NCBI GenBank assembly: GCA_039566865.1
Contig: CM076954.1
Coordinates: forward strand, 15,586,001 to 15,650,000
Length of the DNA: 64,000 bases
Direction of reading: 5' to 3'
Source of the DNA: Aurelia coerulea
Taxonomy: Eukaryota > Cnidaria > Scyphozoa > Semaeostomeae > Ulmaridae
The notes beneath the pieces were generated by a model. It ran no database searches, was not told where the DNA came from, and saw only the letters and a program-made list of their open reading frames with translations. Each line of letters starts with the position of its first letter. The first letter of the stretch is position 1. Positions 1-9,776 of the stretch are shown here, piece by piece. The translations under genes were made by a program, and so were the position numbers.

Positions 1-457
1 ATGGCCTCTTTTCGGTAGTTGGAAAATTTCAGGAGCTGTGGCGTGTTGCGTGCACTATTGCTAGATGAAGATTGCCTTCAAAATGAGGAAATTCTTGTTG
101 AAACTGAAAGGTCTGTTAATTCTTAGATTAAAGAAACATTCATGCGAATACTTGTTGCTTTTTTTGTCGCCCATCAGCCTATCAATAGCAATAACTACGA
201 ACTTGTAATCAGTCTAATCCCAGCGCTTGGCGCTGATAACCGCCACTTCACCTTGACTGGAAAAGTAGGCCATTTCTTTTTCATCTTACATCTTTCTATT
301 CTACAGCCCACCAAATTTCGTAACTATTTGATTCACCTGGTACATACAAAAGATAGTAAAACACCATTATACATTTCTCCGATTTGTCATCTTTGATCAA
401 TGAACTATTCTAATAAAAGTAGACATAAACATTCAACATTATCAAATTCCATTTCAG

Positions 458-683
458 CTGGATATGGAAACTTCTCCTTCAATTTCGTCATGTACAAAGA
501 CAGATCTTTCTCTCAAACTCAAATGCATTCCCACTACCCTGTTAGTGTTACACTGCGAGACTGGATGTACTTTGAAATTTATGGAAGCATCTCAAGCAAT
601 ATAGTCCTGCTGATTGACCAATGCTACTCTACCCCTACGATGGATCGCAACCATTATTTGAAATATTTCTTCATCAATAACAG
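458..683 (+). CDS. Gene A exon: ZP-C, first half
   Basis: The acceptor is TTTCAG at 452-457 and the donor is gtaagt at 684. The exon encodes GYGNFSFNFVMYKDRSF through DRNHYLKYFFINN and then two bases of an Arg codon. It holds the single Cys of IDQCYSTP and the hydrophobic VSVTLRDWMYFEIYG stretch typical of the ZP-C fold. It is 226 nt, 6 nt longer than the gene B counterpart, which lacks two residues. The sequence just upstream is also shared with gene B. Confidence 0.85.
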
Positions 684-3600
684 GTAAGTGACCATATTGT
701 AAAGAACAAAATTGAAAATATTGATGCAGTTATGTCTTCGATTAATTGATAGAAGTGTTTCATTGATACCTTCTTGTCTATTAAAATGGAATCGGGTAAG
801 AACCATATTTCAACATATTGTAATTTACATTTCAATTTTTCGTAAACGTTATCCAAACTCGCGTACCTTTCAGATGCCAAGCCTCATTAAAAAATGTATA
901 GCTTTTGTCCTTGATTTTGCATTTTACCTTCGGACGGATCAACAAATGTAAGTTTTTTTTCCCATAAATGATTGTAACTACCCGGTGAGTCAGAAAAAAG
1001 GATCCCCGCTTGGAAGGCCTCTGTTCCATGAATATCAAAGCAATGATATTGAAAACTGTCTTGTTTTATTGCCAATATGTCCAATTAGGTTCAGTAATTT
1101 ACTCGGCCATGATCGGCCATTCCTTCCCATCGATATGGGTGATTTTCTGCAGAAAGCCCCTTCCAAAAACTGCAAAAACGAGGGAAAACAATGAGCAATT
1201 TTTCCTTCCTATAATTGATGACACTCAGATAGATTTATGTATTTTGTCCTCTTGTGAGAATGGAATCCCCTTGAATAGGTCATCGATACCAGGGGGAGGA
1301 CTTGTTTATCCTCCCAGGAGGATAGCACGTGCTAAAACGTCCACAAGTCATTGCTGTAAGCCTATTGTAAAGCAGAATGGTTAGGGAAATTTGTTCATGA
1401 TTTTGGGCACGTTTCGAAGTTTTTTGTGGAGGCTTTCTCGAGAAAATCCCTCATAAATTCAGAATGGAATGGCCGATTTCCGGCAGGTAAATTTTATAGT
1501 AGATTTGAACATTTCTACCACTAAATTTTATATTTGCCAATATCATTATCTTGATATCCAGGGAGCCGTAACCTTTCAAACGGGGATTCTTTTTTCTGAA
1601 TCACCCGGTAAAATGCCACAATCACAATGGTTTCTGTCAGATATGTAGATGCTTGATCTTTGATCAGTTTAAATAGATGAAAAATGGTTGAAGAATTCAC
1701 GATACTAAAAAAAATTCAATGGACTGTAGCAAAAGCCTTAGCTAAACTGTGGCAGGGCTAGCCCCTCCGTCAGAGCCTTTCTGATACCAACCCTAAACAA
1801 CAGATTATATTTTCTCTCTGCAGATTGTTCAGATTGTTCTGCAGATTGGGCCGGGTTGTTCAAACCACGATTAGCGCTAATCTTGGATTAAAAGCATAAT
1901 TCTGTAGTCATTTACATAACCATAATCCAGTATTAGCCTAACACCAATTTTGAACAACCGGGCCCAGAAGAACTAGACCCCTGTTTAGTGCTTTGGAATT
2001 TGCGCACTAGCGTTTGCAGGGTCATTATCCTTCATTTTTCCGTTGTGAATTGGCGCATGCCCCAAAAGCGCTTCACCCATTCCATTGATCAGCGAACCAA
2101 TCAGAGCTATCGTCTTTTCCATTGTGATTTACAAAAGGGGGAGTTCGCAGTATCCCGAACAATATTATTATCTCTATTATTATCCCTATTATCATTGACA
2201 AACGATCATTATCTTTCTGCAGATGCCCAACTGACAACACAGTATCATTCCACAGCACTGTTCGCAGCCGCAAGAGATTTAGCATCCAAGCATTCAGGTT
2301 CTTGAACAGCAGCACTGCTGTTTACTTCCACTGCCTCGTTTTCCTTTGTCACACGTCATCATCAGACTACCGATGTAGGTCTGGTTGTCAAGGCAATAAC
2401 ATATACAGAGGAAAGAGGGCAGTGACGACATATGTAGATGAACCTTCAAAATACTACCTCTTAGAGATGGAAGTGCGCAGGAGTGAACTTGAGGGTAAGT
2501 TTGTCAAAGTCGATATGAAAGGGATGTTTGTAAAGAGAATTTCAATCTTATTCCATTGGTACTTTCGGTCTTTTAATTTGTATGATAATGGTCGTTTATG
2601 TAACAAGGGCCGATTTTGTAATACAATAGCAACAGTTGCGTTTGATTGACACCTGAATTTCAAAGCGATTAGCGACTGCAGACAAAGGAAATTCTCTCAA
2701 CCAATAATTCAAAACAAACCAAGCCGCCCCCGAAACTAGTACGGCAAAGTCTCGCCTTGTGCAAGCGAAGGGTGGTTTTTAAGAGAAGTTATTATGTGCT
2801 TATAACGAAAGTAGAAGGGCTCTAGAGTTCTGTCTGGCGGATTTTTTTATTTGATTCAGGAGCTGAGTAGAGCGCATCGTTAATTCTGGCGTATTCAGGG
2901 CTTAAATGAAACGATCACAAAACAGCTCCTGAATCAAGTAAAAAAAATCCGCCAGACAGAACTTTAGATTTATCCTTCTTCTTCCGTTATAAGCGCGTAA
3001 CTTCTCATAAAAACTACCATTCGCTTGCACAAGGCGAGAGTTTGCCCTACTAGTTTCGGGGAAACATTTGCGGCTTGGTTTGTTTTGAACTACTGCTTGA
3101 GAGAATTTCCTTTGTCTACAATCGCTAATCGCTTTGAATTGAGGTGTCAATCAAACACACATGTTGCTATTGTATTACAAAATCTGCCCTTGTTCGTTTA
3201 TGTATATTCAAAAATGAATCTAGCATTTGCTATAATACTGCAAACGAGCCATTTCGAAACAATGGCCACCAATGGCATGATATTTAGGGATGGCAAGCTA
3301 CTTCTTTAGCTGGTTAATTTTGTCCATTGTTAAAATATGTCTGTCTTGTTACGAATACCTATCGATAAGCCTTGCGTTACTGGGGATTACGTAGCAGCGA
3401 TTGTATCGCTAGGCAAATACGGCTCGTTGTTCTACCAACTTCAGTTCAAGGTAACTCTGCTTTCCTCTCCAGTGAACAGCAAGATGCCGTTTCGCAAACC
3501 ACTCTCCCCAGAAAACGGTTGCTTTCTCCAATATCATTCGACCTATTGAAAAGCAGTAGAAAAGATGTTGTTCAGCATAGTCTGGGCAATCAAAAAATGT

Positions 3601-4669
3601 ATAAATTGCAATGTTTTGGCCAACGTTGGCTTCACAAATTCTAGTTCAAATCTTTTTTATTTCAGAAGAGTGGTTTTAAAAAAAAGTTACGATATTTTTT
3701 CGTTTCACCTTTGGCTAAATAGTTAGGCGCTGTCGAAAAGTGAACAGAAACGTAAAATTGGTAGGTAGTCAGTTGCTTTTGCTGTCGAAAAGTAAACAGA
3801 AACAACGAAAATCAACTACAGGAATTCACTAGCTGAGCTTTTTTAATCAGACTTGGCAAAGTTGTAAATCAACTACCTAGCTAAAGATAGAGGGGACAAA
3901 GATCAAAAGTTTTTCGAGTAGTTTTGGAGACAGATCGATTTTTCTAAAAGTAACGAAAGTATTTGCACTAAGATTGGCAAAGCCATTGTTGTAAAATATT
4001 TGCGATTTATACATCTTACAGAGCAGTCTATACAGAACAATATCCTTTTTACCGCTTTTCGATAGGCCGAATATTATTCGAGAAATCAACTGTTTTCTCC
4101 GAGGAGAGTGGTTTTGCGAAACGGCATCTTGCTGTGCACTAGAGCAAAAAAGCAGAGTTACCTGAAGAACGCACTTGTGAAATTATCTCTTTACTTCACG
4201 GTTCTCATCAACCTCGTTCCCAAAAGAGCTCTATTGAGTCCACGGGAGCTTATTTTATTTTGTAGACTCTGGAGGGGGAGCTCAAAAATAGATGAACTTA
4301 TTAGGGTGGGTATTGGATCTCCTTCCCCGACAGTGGGGGCTTATTCACAAAATCAATTGACAAGGATTCAAATATTGTTTTTCAGTTCTTCCATTTCATA
4401 TTTTGCAGAATCAGCATGCAATTTTAGGAGCCAAATGCACAAATTCAAAAAAGTTTTTATTTCAAACGATATATAAATTAACGTGCAAGATTGTTTAGCT
4501 AAATATATGGAAAATTTTTGATAACCTCTAGCACTTATACGTATAAGTTGAAGCTTAATATAGAGTGAGGCTTATTTTGGGTTTCGTCCTGGAAGGAAAG
4601 GGCTTATTAGAGAAGGGCTGTATTAGAGAGGAGGGGGGCCTAAATAGAGCTATTACGGTGACGGTGAAG

Positions 4670-4720
<51 letters not shown>

Positions 4721-5300
4721 AGGTGACGGTGAAGGTGACGGTACTGGTGACAGTGACTGTGACGGTAACGTGACGGTGGGGTTGACGTTGAAGTTCAAGG
4801 TGATTAGTAGTTAGCTAATGAGAAGGGCAAAAAAGATTCAATATTCGTTGTGATCCTATGTGGCAACATTCGTTGTGATGCTAACATTTTAGATTATGAA
4901 ATATTTCGCCTTTTTAGGAGAGCGAAGTAACATTGAAAACTGTAAATGAACTAATCAAGTTAAAACAAACGGTAATTAATTGAGTATTTCTTTCATTTTA
5001 GCTGGAAAGAAAAATGTTGCCACAAAGAGGGATATGCTTGGAACAGTTGGAATGGTAGTGGGTTTTGTTACTCTTGCTTGTATCATGGTTGGTTTGGCCA
5101 TTAAAGTTCATGCTCTGAAGAAGGGTGCCTCTTTTGGCCCACAAATTGATCAAGATAAGAGAGGAAAGCAGTATGCGGAAATGGATAAAAACCAACCTTC
5201 TGCTCCAGTGCCAAAAGAAAGGTTTCTAATTGAGAATCCTGAGGTAATTGGTGATGACTTGATCATGAGCAAAGCCAAGCAAGCTGATATATTTGCTTGA
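458..5300 (+). CDS. Gene A: ZP-domain membrane glycoprotein, 3' part
   Basis: This is the last part of a multi-exon gene that starts left of the window. Three exons (458-683, 2223-2494, 5002-5300) join in matching phases and end at a TGA. They encode the ZP-C half of a zona pellucida module, a furin-like site RGKR, one hydrophobic span and a short polar tail. The order and phases equal the last three exons of gene B downstream, so A is a paralogue in a tandem cluster. ZP proteins are secreted or membrane-anchored glycoproteins that polymerise outside the cell after cleavage near the furin-like site. The signal peptide, N-terminal module, D8C and ZP-N exons must lie upstream of base 1. I see no clear AATAAA signal after the stop. 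Exact biological role is unknown. Confidence 0.85.
981..1608. mobile_element. TA-flanked MITE, family M1
   Basis: The ends are inverted repeats: CCCGGTGAGTCAGAAAAAAG at the left and its near-complement ending TCACCCGG at the right. Each end abuts TA (979-980 and 1609-1610), as expected of Tc1/mariner-type insertion. Both subterminal arms continue the match (GGATCCCCG...GGAAGGCC). No transposase ORF is visible. Related copies are at 57179-57668 and, as a right half only, 49403-49560. It lies in the gene A intron. Confidence 0.75.
1848..1965. mobile_element. Small foldback MITE (GGGCCGGGTTGTTCAAA ends)
   Basis: A 118-bp unit has termini reading GGGCCGGGTTGTTCAAA and TTTTGAACAACCGGGCCC in inverted orientation. 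It has no coding capacity and lies about 260 bp upstream of a gene A exon acceptor. Confidence 0.65.
2223..2494 (+). CDS. Gene A exon: ZP-C, second half with furin-like site
   Basis: The acceptor is TTTCTGCAG and the donor gtaagt at 2495; the length is 272 nt, the same as in gene B. The exon carries the remaining ZP-C cysteines (CPTDN, FHCLVFLC, YRCRSGC) and then YRGKRAVTT, whose RGKR fits a furin-type consensus cleavage site at the usual place after ZP-C. By eye it differs from the gene B exon at about 13 of 272 bases, clustered at the 3' end. The upstream 250 bp of intron is also nearly the same in both genes. Confidence 0.85.
2602..3194. mobile_element. Long-arm foldback element
   Basis: Two arms of roughly 270 bp are inverted copies of each other. 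The left arm starts AACAAGGGC and the right arm ends GCCCTTGTT. Central landmarks TCTGTCTGGCGGATTTTTT and AAAAAATCCGCCAGACAGA flank a short spacer near 2870-2910. No gene is visible. The arms differ by scattered substitutions and small indels, so it is not a recent insertion. Confidence 0.7.
3445..4166. mobile_element. Foldback element with about 200-bp arms
   Basis: The left arm (AGGTAACTCTGCTTTCC, then GCAAGATGCCGTTTCGCAAA) reappears inverted at 4100-4166 as TTTGCGAAACGGCATCTTGC and GCAGAGTTACCT. The match continues inward to about 3630 and 3990. Short reading frames here are byproducts of the inverted repeat. The edges are approximate. Confidence 0.65.
4656..4782. repeat. GGTGAG/GGTGAC minisatellite
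   Basis: Hexamers GGTGAG are repeated without interruption over about 4670-4722. They are flanked by degenerate GGTGAC, GGTGAA and GGTAAC units. This is a simple tandem array in the last intron of gene A. Confidence 0.9.
5002..5300 (+). CDS. Gene A last exon: membrane anchor and cytoplasmic tail
   Basis: The acceptor is TTCATTTTAG ending at 5001. The exon opens AGKKNVATKRD and continues into a hydrophobic span of about 24 residues (MLGTVGMVVGFVTLACIMVG, then LAIKV). The tail is polar, contains ENPEVIGDD and ends SKAKQADIFA before TGA at 5298-5300. This is a typical type I anchor downstream of a ZP module. The gene B homologue ends earlier because of an insertion at 37451-37499. Confidence 0.85.
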
Positions 5301-6080
5301 AGAACAATATACATACTGTAAACTTGAGGTAATAGCTTCTTTAAGAGTTGGGGGTGACTGACACTGCATTAATTTTCAGCGTAAGATAGCTCCTGTCAGA
5401 AGCAATACCACCTTGGTCGACCCAGAAGAAAAACTGATTGAATTTCGACCTTTATGGCGGACCTATTCATGCATGTTTGTGAGCTGGCCCCGCCCGTCAT
5501 TTTATCATATTTATGTGCAGTGTGTTTGAGAGTGCTTTTAATTCGAGATAGGCTTTGCCATTATTGAAAGCTGTAGCTATTTATTCCAGTTTGTGGTTGC
5601 GATGGTATTGCAGTTTTGTATCATATTAGTATTTTGGTTAATTCATCTTTCATTAAAGGCTGTTTCTGCAGGGTATTTAGTTATTTTCTTACTTATTTTG
5701 CTTTGGTATTAATAATTTTTTATACTTACTATCTCCTACAAAAACAGTTTAATCTCGGCTGTCCTGAGAAAGATTTCTTTCAGAATTATGGAGACTGCAA
5801 ATTTTACTGCTATTTCTCAGGTCATAAGTATTTCGTCTGGTAATTCACTTTCAATTTAGGCCTCTTTCACAAGGGAAAGTAACCTTTCCGTTCCATTTCG
5901 ATTCTTTCCATAAGGCTTGCACTCCGACCGGATTGCACTCCGACCGGAATGTATAATACCGTTCCGTTCCAAAAAGCTGAATGGCAAAAAAAATAAGAAA
6001 CATGGAGAGATAACCCAATTGTTCCATTCCGTCTGGTTCGTTTTGTTCGATATCAAAAGATGGCGTTATGCCGAGGTTAT
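5301..6080. other. Intergenic stretch after gene A
   Basis: This holds the presumed 3' UTR of gene A. I see no clear polyadenylation signal, no exon-like segment and no confident repeat beyond a short direct duplication of GCACTCCGACCGGA near 5929-5957. Confidence 0.4.
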
Positions 6081-6084
6081 TATC

Positions 6085-6472
6085 TTAGCCTTGGGTAGTC
6101 TTTCAAAAACAAAACTAGCTGCTCTCCAACGCCTTCAAGACCGGGCGCATTCAATAATTTCAAACGCAAGAATACAAATTGGCCGTTTGAGCATCCTGGT
6201 TAAGCGTAGAGAATCTTTTCCGTTACGATCAGAATGTCATGGCTTACAAGATTCTGAACAAACTATGCCCTGAAAGCCTATGGGATAAATACTTTTCACT
6301 CGACCTACAATACGAGGCACTGTAAAGATATCCAGATCCATAGGCATAGGACTGAATTTGCAAAAAAAAAAGATTTCATTATGCAGCTCTCAAATCATGG
6401 AATGATACACCTGCCGAAATTCGTGAGCTACCGACATTCGATCGTTTTAAAAAGCAACTTAAAACTCCCTGA
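6085..6472 (+). pseudogene. Decayed LINE 3' coding fragment
   Basis: Broken frames read like the C-terminal end of a CR1/L2-type reverse transcriptase polyprotein. They include LAALQRLQDRAHSI, then NVMAYKILNKLCPESLWDKY, then FHYAALKSWNDTPAEIRELP, FDRFKKQLKT and a stop. An A-tract with frame changes and stops separates the pieces. Only the distal part of the element is present. Confidence 0.7.
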
Positions 6473-6553
6473 CAGAACACCAATGATTAAGATCTATAGG
6501 GCCGTAGGTTTTTATTCATTAGGCTTATATCCTAGTTCACTTTACCCCGTACC

Positions 6554-7670
6554 GGGGTAAAGTGAACTACTTAGCAATTGTTCGATAAAACCCAAATAAT
6601 GCTGGTAATACCCGAAAATATGATTTATTTTGCAACTCTAAGGAGTTCTTCGCATGCCAAAACGAAACAAACCCAAAAATTTCACAAGAGTGATAATTAA
6701 AAAAATTAAATTGTGACCTATGTTGAGAACGATCCTTGCAGATCAAATATTAACCAAAAACTATTGTCTAAGTCATGTCAGATTGCAAGACCTGAATACA
6801 AGTCGATGAACAATAATGGGAATATTCTTCGAAAATACTATATTGCATATAAATACCAAATTACCACAAAGAGAAACAATAATTTCAAAGTAGCTCACTT
6901 TGCCCTGAAACCTCCGCCCAGAAATAAAACCAAAAATAGTTATAAATCTATAACAGTTATCTATATTCTAATTTCACAGTGATGGCCATTTATCCTTTTC
7001 ATGTCGATAGGTATGCTTGCTTCATCAAATCCCAACAAAATTCTTGGATCAGTAACCGCATTTTTGAATGAAGGTCAAACTTCGGCTGTCAAATGTTTGG
7101 AGGTTTTTCAGGGAGCTGGTATCAGAATATATTTCTGTGTCATCAGAGCGAAAATTATCCTGCAAATTATGATTTTCTGAAGGCAGACTTATGAACCAAA
7201 TGAGATTGAAAAGGTCTTCTTCATCTGACTTCATGTTCACACGAGAAAATGAAAAATCATGGGTAGTTCACTTTACCCCGGTCGAAGCAAAATATCGACT
7301 GGACGGTAGATCTTTTAAAATATTATGTAAGCTTACAAAAAAGTCTTTCTTGGCCCTTTCCTTTTGGAAAATGTAAACACATGGTATGTGCTTCAAATTG
7401 ATCAAAACAATTATAGAAATGAATTTCGTCTTGGGGTCAAAAATTAAGACCAAAGATAGGAGCCCAAACCTAACAACCATGATTTCCCGAGGTTGTTTTT
7501 ACTGCCTCGGGTAAAGGGATTTTTTGCAACAACAAGAAGAACTATTTTGCAATAATGATTTCATTTCCTGTGAGCACATGTAACAAAGCATTTGGCATAA
7601 ACCATGTTTTATCGTTGCATGTTTGCTTTTGGAGAGAAGCGCGAATGTTCTGAGTAGTTCACTTTACCCC
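6554..7670. mobile_element. 1.1-kb element with GGGGTAAAGTGAACTAC ends
   Basis: A 17-bp inverted repeat, GGGGTAAAGTGAACTAC at 6554-6570 and its complement at 7654-7670, bounds the stretch. Each end is followed outside by a further copy in palindromic arrangement (6536-6552 and 7671-7687), and one internal copy lies near 7264. No recognisable transposase was found in the interior; its short frames are unassigned. Confidence 0.55.
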
Positions 7671-7689
7671 GTAGTTCACTTTACCTCGT

Positions 7690-8500
7690 CTTACCCTATG
7701 GAAATTACGTTTTATTTGTCTTTGCGTTTTCGGTCCTAAATAAATTATGATTAACGGTAAAATTAATTCTATGAATACTAAGAAACTAAACAAGGAGTCT
7801 TGTTCGCGAAGAATTAGGCCCAAAGTTAAGAAATCGAAATACAAAGTTCAGAGCCCAGGGGGTGGGGTACCCGTAAAAAATTCGTGACGAAGTAAAAAAA
7901 TTGCCAAAACTATTTGAGAGCTTAGTCTACTTAACCCTTTTGCAAAAGTGTTCACAATAGATTAAATTTGATTCTGCAATAGGGTTTACAAGAAGTCTGA
8001 AACATAGATTTTTGTTTTTAATGTTGAAAAAGCGTTTCATGATTCAGTTTTTTAATTTTTTTTTTAACGTTTTGTAACCATTATGAATTCGCAAAATTTG
8101 CAAATCTCAAAATAAAATTTTCAATCGACTTTTTCACTACATATTCTGCAAGGTTCAATCTTTCAAACAAAACAAAGATCATGAAAATCGAGTGAGTGCA
8201 AGCTAAGAAATTTGAATTTGAAATTTAGTGCTATTTTGTTCCCTTACTGTGCAAAGAAAGAGGCCTAAAGTACACTTTGTATGCCTAACTTGAAATGATA
8301 CCTCAGGCTACGTTTAATAGTAGAAAAGTTTGTTTTGTACAATTCTGATATTTTCATTTTTTGGCATTAATTACACTAAAATGGAAATCTGGATCACAGT
8401 GCACAGGTGTTCTGAATGCGATAAGCCCGCTATTGTTACCGACGTGACGCTGCAGGGACTCATTATGACTATGATTATGACGCCTTCTAGAACAATGACA
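7690..8500. other. AT-rich intergenic DNA, nothing recognised
   Basis: No exon-like frame, RNA gene or clear inverted repeat was seen between the 6554-7670 element and the palindromic array at 8511. Base composition is low-complexity AT-rich. Confidence 0.4.
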
Positions 8501-8510
8501 ATTACGCCGT

Positions 8511-8661
8511 TTGCACAAAAATGGGCATAAACTATGTTTATGTACATAAACTATGTTTATGTGCACATAAACACAGTTTATGTACATAAACATAGTTTAT
8601 GTGCACATAAACATACTTTATGTAACATAAACTATGTTTATGTCAATTTTGTGCAAACGGC
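8511..8661. mobile_element. Foldback with CATAAACATAG palindrome array
   Basis: The termini TTACGCCGTTTGCACAAAA (left) and TTTTGTGCAAACGGCGTT (right) are inverted repeats. The interior is a tandem run of self-complementary 15-18-bp units, CATAAAC(A)TA(T)GTTTATGT, about six in all. The whole unit could form a long hairpin or several cruciforms. Confidence 0.7.
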
Positions 8662-8696
8662 GTTCCATAGGAGCTGGCAAAAAAATACAAAAAGGG

Positions 8697-8762
8697 GCAA
8701 GGCTCCGGCCTGTGGCTCCGGCCCAGCTCCGGCCAAGCTCCGGCCATTGGCCGGAGCCTCGG
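8697..8762. repeat. GC-rich CTCCGGCC short tandem repeat
   Basis: Repeats of GCTCCGGCC are followed by the inverted GGCCGGAGC. This is a local GC-rich island in AT-rich DNA, and it is partly self-complementary. Confidence 0.7.
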
Positions 8763-8769
8763 CACCCTC

Positions 8770-9611
8770 CTAAGAATCATTGAAGCCTATCTGGGGGCCT
8801 TTCACCACATTGGGAGCAATATGTAATATGGACTAGACTCATGTATTTCTTCATGGCGAGTGTTTGCGGGATTTTTGCTTATGATTTGACTTGTTTCTTG
8901 TAATTTTCTGGGCTCAAAAGATATATTAGCCGTCTTCCTAAATCAATTATGAAAAATTGTAAAATGCAACTTTATTGCAAACTAAAAAGCTTTGCAAAGA
9001 ACTTTTACAGCGAGGCTGTTTATCTTTATCAAGAAACTTTCATCTGCTCGGCTACCTTTTGTTTGCACCCAATTCAAAAAAAGTTTAGACTCATCCAAAT
9101 GTTTTCACTCCATTCTATTTTTACAGTACGATCACTGCCAGCGACAAATTTTCCTTGAGCAGAAATATTCTGACATTTCCCAAGAGTGTGGTGAAATGAC
9201 TTATGGGTCCACAAGCTAACTCCGAAGGGAATTATGAGAAAAGAGTTGCTACCCAATTGGGAGCAACAGTTGCATTTGCAAGTGAAAAGTCAAAACAAAC
9301 AAATCGTAATGAAGTAAGCATGTGCTAAATTGGGTGAGAAGGATACCCTCGTGAATTTTGTCATTGGTGAATACAAAAAACCGGTAAATGAGATAAACTT
9401 TGTAGTTGTTGTTTGCATTTGAGAGAAGTATTCGCGATGGGAATATTTTGTTATAATCGCGCGAGCCTGGATTTGTTGACAAAGCATCCCTCTGATAGTT
9501 ACTTGCAAATTTGTTACCTACCGCATCGTAGTTCAAAGAAAAAGGTCCATTACAGTAGCTGACGTATGACAAGACGGTTCGTGACAAGGCACGCTTCGTG
9601 ACAAGGACAAG
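8770..9611. other. Upstream region of gene B
   Basis: This is the presumed 5' flank of gene B. Just before the ATG there is a short direct repeat, CGTGACAAGG, at about 9571-9606. I could not identify a TATA box, initiator or upstream non-coding exon with confidence. Confidence 0.3.
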
Positions 9612-9776
9612 ATGTGGTTCTCAACTTGGACAGCCGTTTTCGTCATCCTCACAAGGTTTGGAAGCCTTGAGTGCGTCCTTTCAGGCCCGAATTTTCGTGG
9701 ATCATACTTTACCTGGATTGTCAATCAGACAGACTATGGATTTTACCCGGCTAATCCTTCTTCACAAATGGCAAAG
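9612..9776 (+). CDS. Gene B exon 1: signal peptide and start of N-terminal module
   Basis: The ATG at 9612 starts MWFSTWTAVFVILTRFGSLE, a hydrophobic leader. It is followed by FRGSYFTWIVNQTDYGFYP and ends in phase 0 at donor gtaaaa. The mature start FRG(S/A)Y.TW is shared with exon 1 of gene C and with the lone exon at 39557, which supports the start. One N-glycosylation sequon (NQT) is present. No 5' UTR exon could be recognised. Confidence 0.8.

Noticed and set aside
4656..4782. Telomere-like repeat
   Set aside because: The unit is GGTGAG/GGTGAC, not the animal TTAGGG, and it sits in an intron.
5616..5843. 75-codon hydrophobic frame after gene A
   Set aside because: AT-rich chance frame in the 3' flank, with no conserved counterpart after gene B.
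8527..8643. CRISPR-like array of short repeats
   Set aside because: Units are contiguous palindromes without unique spacers, inside a foldback element in an animal genome.
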